Assembly (NCBI GenBank): GCA_036503065.1
Contig: DASXXM010000626.1
Span: 1-16,477, forward strand
Reading direction: 5' to 3'
DNA: 16,477 nucleotides
From: DATEPR01 sp036503065
GTDB taxonomy: Bacteria > Actinomycetota > Actinomycetes > Mycobacteriales > Pseudonocardiaceae
Below, piece after piece: positions 7,959-14,427 of this stretch. A program made the translations under genes and the position numbers. The notes under the pieces were generated by a model. That model had not been told where the DNA came from. It ran no database searches and saw nothing but the letters and a program-made list of their open reading frames with translations. Position 1 is the first letter of the stretch, and each line of letters begins with the position of its first letter.

Positions 7959-8773
7959 GCTCGGATCTGGCCGAGCCACTCGATGCCCAGCCTGTGCCCG
8001 TTCGGGAGTTGGTCGCCTCGATCCCAGCGCCACGCCGTGATCATCGCCAGCATGAGAATCCGGCATGCGCGCAGCAACTCCTGATCGACGCCCGGATAGT
8101 GCTCGCCGACTTCCGCCGGCGCGTGGGCGAGGTCGAATTCGACCGGCCCGCGGCAGCACGTCTCGAAGTCTATGAACAGCAACCCGTTCTTCGTGTCGAG
8201 CACGTTGCCCGGGTGCGGCTCGCCGTGCAGTATCTGCTCGGCGCCGCCGCGCTCGGCGGCCACTCGTCGCATCGTTCGCAACGTGTCGCCGAGGAGCTCC
8301 CGGTCGGCGTCGGCGAGCGCCGGACTGCGGTCGCGGCTTGCCACGAGTTGTTGGGCCTCCGCGACTCGATCCGTGAAGTGCGGCGTAGGGACATCGAGCT
8401 CGCGCATGCCGGCATGCAGCCGTTCGAGCGCAGCGGCGTAGGCGGCCGGTGCGATCTCCTGACCTGACACGGGTTCGTAGTAGGTCCACAGCGTGATCGC
8501 GAAGCCGTCGCGCTCGTGGACCCGTGGCAGTACTCGAGGCTCGAGAGCGGCCACCGGGCTCCCGGATTCGGCCAGCCGTTGCGCGAGCTCGATTTCGAAC
8601 TGTGCGACCTGTTCCGTCACGGGTGCCACCCGGGCCAGTACGTCACAGGGCAGCAGGCGCACGGTGAGCTTGTTCGAGTCATGCAGCACGGTCGTGTCGT
8701 CGACCGGCAGGTCAAGCGCTGCGGCGACCGACCTGGCCGCGGCCATCGCACGCCGAAACTCTGCCGCTCGCAT
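7937..8773 (-). CDS. APH-family phosphotransferase (aminoglycoside/choline kinase-like)
   Basis: A 278-residue kinase-fold protein. The ATG at 8773 was chosen because a GGAGGG site (8784-8789) lies 10 nt upstream; the frame is open further left but without a start signal and would run into the divergent neighbour. The catalytic loop is HGEPHPGN (183-190) where the family usually has HGDxxxxN, so the presumed catalytic Asp is replaced by Glu185. The metal-binding Asp is kept in FIDFE (D202), followed by a family-typical segment GPVEFDLAHAPAEVG. The N-lobe is short, with weak ATP-lysine conservation. The family transfers phosphate from ATP to a hydroxyl of aminoglycosides, macrolides, choline, amino acids or other small molecules. 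It is divergent from a second APH-like gene with a 70-bp gap between them. A resistance role is possible but not shown; primary metabolism is equally possible. Confidence 0.85.
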   Translation of the reverse strand: MRAAEFRRAMAAARSVAAALDLPVDDTTVLHDSNKLTVRLLPCDVLARVAPVTEQVAQFEIELAQRLAESGSPVAALEPRVLPRVHERDGFAITLWTYYEPVSGQEIAPAAYAAALERLHAGMRELDVPTPHFTDRVAEAQQLVASRDRSPALADADRELLGDTLRTMRRVAAERGGAEQILHGEPHPGNVLDTKNGLLFIDFETCCRGPVEFDLAHAPAEVGEHYPGVDQELLRACRILMLAMITAWRWDRGDQLPNGHRLGIEWLGQIRAALDRDG

Positions 8774-8783
8774 CGTCGCCCGG

Positions 8784-8789
8784 CCCTCC
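8784..8789 (-). promoter_or_regulatory. Ribosome binding site deciding the start of the leftward kinase
   Basis: GGAGGG within a longer G-run on the minus strand, 10 nt before the ATG at 8773. It supports the 278-residue form over a 321-residue form that would begin at 8902 inside the divergent gene. Confidence 0.55.
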
Positions 8790-8843
8790 CCCTGAACGCT
8801 GCCGTACTCCCCGAGCGGTACGACCTCGGCGCACCGTAGCAAG

Positions 8844-9839
8844 ATGAGCTCGATGGAGAGCATCACCAAGAACCGCCAGTCGCCGGACACCCTGCGTGCC
8901 ATGATCGAACGGGCCTACGGCCCCGACCAGGTCCCCACCGGCGAGCACTGGGTCAGCGAGTTGGGGCACGGCTGGTTCAACGTCGCCTACGAGATCCGGC
9001 TGCGCGACAACTCGACCGTCGTGCTCAAGATCGCACCGCCGTCGACGGTCGAGGTGATGACCTACGAACGCGGCGCGATGGCGATCGAACTCGCGGCCCT
9101 CGGGCTGATCCGCGAGCACACCACCGTGCCCGTGCCGCCGGTCGACTTCGCCGACCGGACCCACGAACTGTGCGACGCCGACTACTTCTTCATGCCCTAC
9201 ATCGACGCCGACAATCTCGGCATCATCAAGGAAAACCTGCCGGCGGCCGACGTCGACGCCTACCTCGAGGCGCTCGGCGCGGCCAACCGCGAACTCAACT
9301 CGATCCGAGGCAGCGCCTTCGGACCCCTGGCCGGCCCCGGCGACCCGAGCTGGCGGGTGGTGTTCACCGGCATGGTCGCGGACGTGCTGTCCGACGGCGA
9401 ACGCCGCCAGGTCGACCTGGGCTGGGACTACGACACCGTGCGTGGTGTGCTGGCCGAGCACGCCGACAGCCTGGACGAGGTGGTCGAGCCGCGCTACGTC
9501 GAGTGGGACCTGTGGGCCAGCAACGTGATGGTCCGCGACGGCGCCATCGTCAGCATCATCGACCACGAGCGCGCGTTCTACGGTGACCCGTTGATCGAGG
9601 CCGGTTTCACCGCCACCGAGCTGCCCGCGTTCGGCGACGCAACGGCGTTCCTGCGCGGATACCGGCACGACGAGCTGACCGGGACCGAGCGGACCCGCCG
9701 CCGCCTGTACTGCCTGCACCTCGTGCTCATCATGGTCATCGAGACCGTCTACCGTGGACACACCGACACCGTGCAGTACGACTGGGGCCGTGCCCGGCTG
9801 ACCGAGGCCATGGCCCTGTTCGGGCGTCGTGCCCGCTGA
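8844..9839 (+). CDS. APH-family phosphotransferase, co-transcribed with the MATE exporter gene
   Basis: A 331-residue protein with the APH/choline-kinase fold. The N-lobe has a nucleotide-binding pattern WVSELGHGWFNVAYEI (36-51) and a candidate ATP lysine in VVLKIAP (K62). The catalytic loop is EWDLWASNVMV (220-230): D222 is the catalytic base and N227 the metal ligand, with Trp in place of the usual His-Gly before the Asp. The second metal Asp is D240 in IIDHERAF. The family phosphorylates antibiotic or small-metabolite hydroxyls; the substrate is unknown. The ATG at 8844 lacks a clear Shine-Dalgarno, and an in-frame ATG at 8853 is an alternative. The stop overlaps the GTG of the MATE gene by 11 nt, which argues for coupled translation and a shared purpose such as modifying and exporting one compound. 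That link is inference from gene order. Confidence 0.87.
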   Translation: MSSMESITKNRQSPDTLRAMIERAYGPDQVPTGEHWVSELGHGWFNVAYEIRLRDNSTVVLKIAPPSTVEVMTYERGAMAIELAALGLIREHTTVPVPPVDFADRTHELCDADYFFMPYIDADNLGIIKENLPAADVDAYLEALGAANRELNSIRGSAFGPLAGPGDPSWRVVFTGMVADVLSDGERRQVDLGWDYDTVRGVLAEHADSLDEVVEPRYVEWDLWASNVMVRDGAIVSIIDHERAFYGDPLIEAGFTATELPAFGDATAFLRGYRHDELTGTERTRRRLYCLHLVLIMVIETVYRGHTDTVQYDWGRARLTEAMALFGRRAR

Positions 9840-11211
9840 ACCCGCCCCGCCGGGCCGGAAGTCGATCGACCATGCCGCGGCGTTGGGCACCCGCCCGGTC
9901 GGGCGACTGCTGTGGCATACCTGCTCGCAGACCACCCTGTCGGTCGGTGTGTACGGCATCTACGCGCTGACCAACGCGTGGTTCGTCGCCCACGGCGTCG
10001 GCACGACCGCGATGGCCGCGGTCAACCTGGTCGCCCCGATCCTGCTGGTGCTGGGCGCGGTGTCCACCACGGTCGGCGTCGGCGGCGCATCCCTGGTCTC
10101 CCGCAGCCTCGGCGCGGGCGATCCCGCGTCCGCCGCCCGCGCCGCCGGGACCGCGTTCCTGTTGTTCTGGACCGCCTCGATCGTGGTCACCGTGGTCGGA
10201 CTGGTCGCGCTCGGGCCGCTGCTGAGCCTGCTCGGCGCGGTCGGGGACACGCGTGGCATCGCCCGGGACTACGCGGTCGTCATTCTGGCCGGAGCGATCG
10301 TGTCGACCGGGTTCTCCAGCCTGGTCAGGGCCGAAGGCCGGATGCGCTTCTCGACCCTGCTCTGGCTCGTACCGGTCCTCGTGCAGATCACCCTCGACCC
10401 GCTGCTGATCTTCGGCCTGCACCTGGGGGTACGCGGTGCGGCACTGGGCACCATCGGCGGCCAGGCCGTCTCGGCCGCGATGAGCGTGTGGTTCTTCTTC
10501 CTGCAACCCCACCGGCCCTACCGCATCGGCCGGGCCGATCTGCGCCCCCACGCGGCCACCATCCGCGCCCTGCTCGACGTCGGCGCGCCCTCGTTCCTGT
10601 CCGGCTTCGGCGCCACCCTGCTGGTCGTCCTGGTCAACACCACGCTGGCCCACCAGGCCGGCACCATCGCCCTGGCCGCCTACGCGGTCTGCGCGCGGAT
10701 CCAGACCTTCGTGACCATGCCGCACCTGGGCATCAGCCAGGGTATCCAACCCGTCGTCGGTTACAACGCGGGCCAGCGGCGCCACGACAGGGTCCGCCGT
10801 ACCAGGACCCTCGCCCTGCGCGCCACCCTGACCTACGGCGTGCTCGTCCTGGTCACGGTTACCGTGTTCACCCGGCCGCTGGTGGCCCTGTTCGTCGATG
10901 ACCACGACATCGCCGCGACCGCGCAGCACGCCCTGCGCATCATCGCGATCGGCTTCGCCACCGCCGGTGTCGCGCCGGTGATCTCGGCCTATTTCCAGGC
11001 CATCGGCCGGCCACGACCGTCCTACCTGATCTCGATCGGCACCCTGCTCGCGATCAAGGTGCCCCTCGTGATCACGCTCGGCCGGACCGGCACCACCGGC
11101 GTGTGGCTCAGCCTGGCCGCCGGTGAGCTCATCGCCGCACTGGCCGCCGTCGTCATCCTGCGGCGGCTGGCGAGCACCACACCGCTGCCGGCCGACGCCA
11201 CGCGACGATGA
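9829..11211 (+). CDS. MATE family efflux transporter
   Basis: A 460-residue integral membrane protein of the usual MATE length, with about 12 hydrophobic segments in two homologous halves. Recognisable pieces are VNLVAPILLVLGAVSTTVGVGGASLVSRSLGAGD in the first half, which matches the MATE pattern of a membrane helix followed by a conserved SxxLGAGD turn, and MPHLGISQGIQPVVGYNAGQ in the second half, the typical QGxQPxxGxNxGA-like segment. These proteins export cationic or lipophilic compounds in exchange for protons or sodium ions at the cytoplasmic membrane. The GTG at 9829 overlaps the preceding kinase gene by 11 nt; there is no separate ribosome binding site, consistent with translational coupling. 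It converges on a TetR gene 10 bp beyond its stop. The cargo is unknown; the gene partner hints at a compound also handled by the kinase. Confidence 0.92.
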   Translation: MPAEPAPPGRKSIDHAAALGTRPVGRLLWHTCSQTTLSVGVYGIYALTNAWFVAHGVGTTAMAAVNLVAPILLVLGAVSTTVGVGGASLVSRSLGAGDPASAARAAGTAFLLFWTASIVVTVVGLVALGPLLSLLGAVGDTRGIARDYAVVILAGAIVSTGFSSLVRAEGRMRFSTLLWLVPVLVQITLDPLLIFGLHLGVRGAALGTIGGQAVSAAMSVWFFFLQPHRPYRIGRADLRPHAATIRALLDVGAPSFLSGFGATLLVVLVNTTLAHQAGTIALAAYAVCARIQTFVTMPHLGISQGIQPVVGYNAGQRRHDRVRRTRTLALRATLTYGVLVLVTVTVFTRPLVALFVDDHDIAATAQHALRIIAIGFATAGVAPVISAYFQAIGRPRPSYLISIGTLLAIKVPLVITLGRTGTTGVWLSLAAGELIAALAAVVILRRLASTTPLPADATRR

Positions 11212-11219
11212 CGTCGTCG
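11203..11219. terminator. Weak hairpin between the convergent MATE and TetR genes
   Basis: CGACGA-TGACG-TCGTCG forms a 6-bp stem with a 5-nt loop across the MATE stop codon, in a gap of only 10 bp. There is no U-tract. It is the only symmetry here and may be coincidental. Confidence 0.25.
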
Positions 11220-11221
11220 GG

Positions 11222-11800
11222 TCAGCCGAGCGTCGCGCTCGCCGCCCGCAGTTCGTCCAGGGCCGCCAGGGTGTACCCGGCGAGCTCGTCCTTGCCGTCA
11301 CGGTCGCCATCTGACCATTCGGCGAACCCCCGTTTGAAGGCGAGGACGCCCAGCTCGCTGGCGAGAGCCGCGGTCGGGTCGGGCACGCCGCGGGCGACCA
11401 GCGCCGTTGTCATCGCGGCCGCGAGGCTGACGTTCTTGAGGGCGTCACGGTCCTGAAGTTCGGCGCTGGCGGCGATGGCCGCCCGCACGCGGGGGGCGAA
11501 CTCACGGTTCTCGGGGCCCATCGCGCTCGACGCGCGTTCGAGACCGGCGGCGACCGCCTCGAGCGGGCTGGCGTCACCGGGCGCCTCGGCGATTCCCTCG
11601 GCCAGGAGCCGGCTCAGCGTCTCCTGCCCGGCCGCCAGCAGTTCGCGCTTGTCGGGGAAGTGCCGGAAGAAGGTGCTCTTGGTGACCCCGGCGCGCTCGG
11701 CGATCTGCGCGACCGTCGTGGCGTCGTACCCCTGCTCGGTGAACAGGTCGACGGCGGCCACGACGAGGCGTTCGCGCGCCCCTGGCTCCCACCGGCTCAT
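11222..11800 (-). CDS. TetR/AcrR family transcriptional regulator
   Basis: A 192-residue protein with a canonical N-terminal TetR helix-turn-helix (about residues 9-55): RLVVAAVDLFTEQGYDATTVAQIAERAGVTKSTFFRHFPDKRELL. The C-terminal part is helical, as in ligand-binding and dimerisation domains of the family, and has no distinctive signature. The ATG at 11800 has AGGATGG just upstream. It is divergent from an SDR/epimerase-like gene, and the gap holds two copies of a symmetric site, so it most likely represses itself and that gene until a small-molecule ligand binds. Its end converges on the MATE gene, which is not obviously under its control. The ligand is unknown. Confidence 0.93.
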   Translation of the reverse strand: MSRWEPGARERLVVAAVDLFTEQGYDATTVAQIAERAGVTKSTFFRHFPDKRELLAAGQETLSRLLAEGIAEAPGDASPLEAVAAGLERASSAMGPENREFAPRVRAAIAASAELQDRDALKNVSLAAAMTTALVARGVPDPTAALASELGVLAFKRGFAEWSDGDRDGKDELAGYTLAALDELRAASATLG

Positions 11801-11815
11801 GGGTCCATCCTATGC

Positions 11816-11868
11816 GATGGGACTCTTGTCCCATCACTCTGCTAGAGTGATGGGACAAGGGTCTCATC
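11816..11868. promoter_or_regulatory. Double operator in the TetR/SDR divergent promoter
   Basis: Two 20-bp sites of the form GATGGGAC-N4-GTCCCATC are present: 11816-11835 (perfect) and 11849-11868 (one mismatch, GTCTCATC). The two together form a larger inverted repeat with 25-nt arms (11816-11840 and 11844-11868) around GCT, matching at 23 of 25 positions. A -10-like TAGAGT (11843-11848) lies at the exact centre. The location between a TetR gene and its divergent neighbour is the classic place for a TetR operator; binding itself is inferred. Confidence 0.75.
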
Positions 11869-11885
11869 ACTCGCGGGAGAATTCC

Positions 11886-12767
11886 ATGCGCATCTTCATC
11901 ACCGGTGGCACCGGTCTGATCGTGTCCGCCGTCGTCGCCGAACTGCTCGACAACGGCCACACCGTCCTCGCCCTCGCCCGCTCCGACGCGTCCGCGCTGG
12001 CCACCGAGGCGGCGGGCGCCGAGCCGCTCCGGGGAGGGCTGGTCGATCTGGACGTCCTTCGCACCGGCGCTGCCCGGGCCGACGGGGTGATCCACCTGGC
12101 ATTCGCCAACGACTTCAGCAGCCCCGAGGCCCTCGCCCAGGCGATCGCCGAGGAAAGTGCCGCCCTCGCGACCGTCGGCGCGGAACTCGCCGGCAGCGGT
12201 CGCCCCTTCGTCACCGTCGCCGGTACGCCCCATGCGGCGGGCCGCGTCTCCACCGAGGCCGACCCGGTGCCGACCGAGGGACTGGTCGGTGGTCGCGGTC
12301 GCTCGGTCATGGCGGTCCTTGGCCTGGCCGCGCGTGGGGTCCGGAGCACGGCCGTCCGCCTGCCGCGCACGGTTCACAACCAGGGCGCGGGCGGTTTCGC
12401 CGGTCTGCTGACCAACATCGCACGCCGAACCGGCGTGTCCGGTTACCCGGGTGACGGCGCACAGCGCTGGCCCGCCGTGCACGCGCTCGACGCGGCGGTC
12501 CTCTTCCGGCTCGCCCTCGAGCAGGCGGAAGCCGGCACCTCCTGGCACGCCGTGGCCGACGAGGGGGACAAGGTGCGTGATATCGCCGCGGTCATCGGCC
12601 GACGGCTGGGCCTGCCGGTCGAGTCGGTGCCGGGGGAGACCTACGGCACTCTCGGCCCGATCTTCGCGGCCGACCAGCCCTCGTCCAGTACCCACACCCG
12701 GCAGGCGCTGGGCTGGGAACCGAAGCACCCCAGCCTGCTTGAGGACCTGGAGAACATCCAGCCCTGA
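11886..12767 (+). CDS. NAD(P)-dependent SDR/epimerase-like oxidoreductase with altered glycine motif
   Basis: A 293-residue extended-SDR-like protein. The Rossmann start MRIFITGGTGLIVSAVVAELL resembles the TGxxGxxG motif of epimerases and atypical SDRs, but the third glycine is Val (T6-G7-G8-T9-G10-L11-I12-V13). Further family features are HTVLALARSD after the second strand, a short DVLRTGAARADGVIHLAF segment and a C-terminal part with LGWEPKHPSLLEDL, typical of NAD-epimerase-like proteins. No YxxxK catalytic pair is apparent at the expected place, which argues for an atypical SDR and leaves the reaction open. The ATG at 11886 is preceded by GGGAGA about 8 nt upstream. It is divergent from the TetR gene across the double operator and so is its probable main target. 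It is probably cytoplasmic; the substrate is unknown. Confidence 0.88.
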   Translation: MRIFITGGTGLIVSAVVAELLDNGHTVLALARSDASALATEAAGAEPLRGGLVDLDVLRTGAARADGVIHLAFANDFSSPEALAQAIAEESAALATVGAELAGSGRPFVTVAGTPHAAGRVSTEADPVPTEGLVGGRGRSVMAVLGLAARGVRSTAVRLPRTVHNQGAGGFAGLLTNIARRTGVSGYPGDGAQRWPAVHALDAAVLFRLALEQAEAGTSWHAVADEGDKVRDIAAVIGRRLGLPVESVPGETYGTLGPIFAADQPSSSTHTRQALGWEPKHPSLLEDLENIQP

Positions 12768-12830
12768 CCGACCGGACGCTCAGGTACCGATGGCGCGGGT
12801 GGCCTCCCCGCACACCTCTCCCGACAATTT

Positions 12831-12846
12831 TGGACTTGCGAGTCCA
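12831..12846. promoter_or_regulatory. Candidate TetR operator upstream of the oxidoreductase operon
   Basis: TGGACT-TGCG-AGTCCA is a perfect 6-bp inverted repeat about 85 nt before the oxidoreductase ATG. It overlaps a -35-like TTGGAC (12830-12835). Nearly the same site (TGGACT-AGTG-AGTTCA) lies at 16322-16337 in front of the TetR gene that closes this cluster. It is followed by TTTTT, so it could also pass for a weak terminator of the preceding SDR gene, but the second copy favours an operator. Confidence 0.6.
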
Positions 12847-12885
12847 TTTTTGCCGACCTACCGTCGCGCTGTCCGACCAGTGCGG

Positions 12886-12925
12886 CCTCTCACTTCGAGT
12901 CGCCGCGGCGACTCGAAGTGAGAGG
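12886..12925. repeat. Perfect 40-nt palindrome covering the oxidoreductase ribosome binding site
   Basis: The left arm 12886-12905 (CCTCTCACTTCGAGTCGCCG) and right arm 12906-12925 are exact reverse complements with no spacer. The 3' arm ends in GAGAGG, the only Shine-Dalgarno for the ATG at 12931. In RNA the arms would form a stem of about 18 bp with a 4-nt loop that buries the ribosome binding site, so it may act as a translational switch. As DNA it may bind a regulator. The symmetry is certain; the function is inferred. Confidence 0.7.
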
Positions 12926-12930
12926 TTCCC

Positions 12931-13893
12931 ATGCACGCGATTCTCGTGCGTCACTACGGCGGCCCGGAGGTCATGACCTGGGCGGCGCTACCGGACCCCG
13001 GCCACGGCCCCGGCGAAGCACTCGTGCGGCTGGCAGCGGCGGGGGTGAACTTCATGGACACCGCTACCAGAAGCAAGCCCCTGCCCGGTTGGTCGGTCCC
13101 CACGGTGCTGGGCGTCGAGGGTATGGGCTACGTCACCGCGGTGGGGGAGGAGGTGCGGGGGCTCGCCGTCGGCGACCGGGTGGCCTGGGTCTACCACCCG
13201 GGCAGCTACGCCGAGCAACTCGCCATCCCGGCGGAGTCCCTGGTCAAGGTCCCTGACGACGTGCCGGACGAGACAGCCGCGGCGATCATGATGCAGGGAC
13301 TGACCGCCAACCACTTCACCACCGAGACACACGCGATCCAGCCGGGCGACACGGCCGTCGTGCACGCGGCGTCCGGCGGCGTCGGGCTCATGTTGACCCA
13401 GCTGATCAAGGCACGCGGCGGCACCGTGATCGGCCTGGTCTCCCGCGAGGAGAAGGTCGCCGTCGCGAAGGAGGCCGGGGCCGACCACGTGCTGGTGTCC
13501 AGCGGTGGCGGCTTCGAGGAACAGGTGCGGGAACTCACCAACGGTGCGGGCGCGCACGTCGTGTACGACGGCGGCGGTCCGGCCACGTTCCGCTCGTCAC
13601 AACTGGCCCTGCGCCGCCACGGTGTGCACGCGTACTACGGCGTGCTGATGGGCGACATGTCGTTCGACCCGCGGGAACTACCCAACAGCATCCTGTTCTC
13701 CTACCCGAGCTTCGCCGACCACGTGCCCACCCGCGAGGCGCTGGTGCGACGCACCACCGAGCTCTTCGACCTGGTCCGAAGTGGACAGCTCGTGCCGCGG
13801 ATCGGGGCACGCTACCCGCTCGCAGACGCGGCAAGGGCCCACCAGGACATCGAATCCCGCCGTACGACAGGAAAGCTGCTGCTCCTGCCCTGA
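12931..13893 (+). CDS. Quinone oxidoreductase-like zinc-independent medium-chain dehydrogenase/reductase
   Basis: A 320-residue MDR-superfamily protein of the NADPH:quinone reductase type, of normal length. N-terminal features are HYGGPEVM (8-15), the GVNFMDTATR segment (38-47) that in this family lines the active site, and VLGVEGMGYVTAVGEEVRGLAVGDRVAW (59-86). The cofactor domain has AASGGVGLMLTQLIKARG (146-163), the family's NADPH-binding loop. The zinc-ligand residues of alcohol dehydrogenases are absent. The family reduces quinones or the C=C bond of reactive enones with NADPH in the cytosol. The ATG at 12931 follows AGAGG by 5 nt, and that site lies inside the 40-nt palindrome. It is the first gene of an operon with the SnoaL-like and epoxide hydrolase genes (gaps of 29 and 31 bp) and is probably repressed by the TetR protein encoded at the end of the cluster. 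Confidence 0.92.
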   Translation: MHAILVRHYGGPEVMTWAALPDPGHGPGEALVRLAAAGVNFMDTATRSKPLPGWSVPTVLGVEGMGYVTAVGEEVRGLAVGDRVAWVYHPGSYAEQLAIPAESLVKVPDDVPDETAAAIMMQGLTANHFTTETHAIQPGDTAVVHAASGGVGLMLTQLIKARGGTVIGLVSREEKVAVAKEAGADHVLVSSGGGFEEQVRELTNGAGAHVVYDGGGPATFRSSQLALRRHGVHAYYGVLMGDMSFDPRELPNSILFSYPSFADHVPTREALVRRTTELFDLVRSGQLVPRIGARYPLADAARAHQDIESRRTTGKLLLLP

Positions 13894-13922
13894 CGAGCCG
13901 ACAGCGACAACGGAGCCGACCC

Positions 13923-14396
13923 ATGCACGACCTCGAACGCCTGACCCTCGCAGACGAGATCCGCCGCCTGATGGCGCGCTACGTCCGGTACGCCGATCAC
14001 CAGCGGTGGCAGGATCTCGCAAACCTGTTCACCCCGACCGGGACCTTCACCCCGCACAAGCCGGACGGCTCGGTCTGGCTGCACATGAGTGGCCGCAAGG
14101 AGATCGCCGCGACGATCGGCGGCACCGCCGGGCCGGGTGACGTGTACATCCACCACCTGTTCTCCGACGAGATCAACGTGGAGTCCGCGAACTCCGCCCG
14201 CGGGATCTTCGCCATGGCGGACAAGATCTTCCGCGCGGACCGGGACGCGGAACAGACCGCGTCCGTCCCCGCCGATTTCGCCTTCACCAGGATGGCGGGC
14301 TACGGCCATTACCACGCCGAGTTCGTGAAAGCCGATGGCGCGTGGTTCATCGCCGAGCTCGTCCAGACCCGCCTACGACTGGACTTCGCCCACTGA
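13923..14396 (+). CDS. SnoaL-like / NTF2-superfamily protein
   Basis: A 157-residue single-domain protein. The opening LADEIRRLMARYVRYADHQRWQDLANLFTPTGTFTP is the characteristic first helices and strand of SnoaL-like polypeptides, and the C-terminal half ends in the curved sheet pattern (YGHYHAEFVKADGAWFIAELVQTRLRLDF). The fold is a cone-shaped barrel with a hydrophobic pocket used by polyketide cyclases, ketosteroid isomerase, limonene-type epoxide hydrolases and small hydroxylases, so the reaction cannot be read from sequence. The ATG at 13923 has a GGAG about 9 nt upstream. It lies between the quinone oxidoreductase and epoxide hydrolase genes with short gaps, so all three probably act on one compound or compound class. 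Confidence 0.85.
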   Translation: MHDLERLTLADEIRRLMARYVRYADHQRWQDLANLFTPTGTFTPHKPDGSVWLHMSGRKEIAATIGGTAGPGDVYIHHLFSDEINVESANSARGIFAMADKIFRADRDAEQTASVPADFAFTRMAGYGHYHAEFVKADGAWFIAELVQTRLRLDFAH

Positions 14397-14427
14397 TCCA
14401 GCCCAGCTACGGAAAGGGCCACCCCAA

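Noticed and set aside
8774..8902. Longer N-terminus (start at 8902) for the leftward kinase
   Set aside because: It would overlap the divergent kinase gene and lacks a ribosome binding site; the ATG at 8773 has one.
8712..11310. Long open frames on the minus strand opposite the kinase and MATE genes (8712-9959, 9736-11310)
   Set aside because: They are antisense to genes with clear motifs, lack ribosome binding sites and have the Arg/Gly/Gln-rich composition of reverse frames in high-GC DNA.
11475..11885. Plus-strand open extension upstream of the SDR/epimerase-like gene
   Set aside because: It runs antisense through the TetR gene and the double operator; the true start at 11886 opens directly into the Rossmann motif.
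12886..12925. The 40-nt palindrome as a terminator of the preceding SDR gene
   Set aside because: It lies more than 115 nt after the SDR stop, has no U-tract, and its last bases are the ribosome binding site of the next gene.
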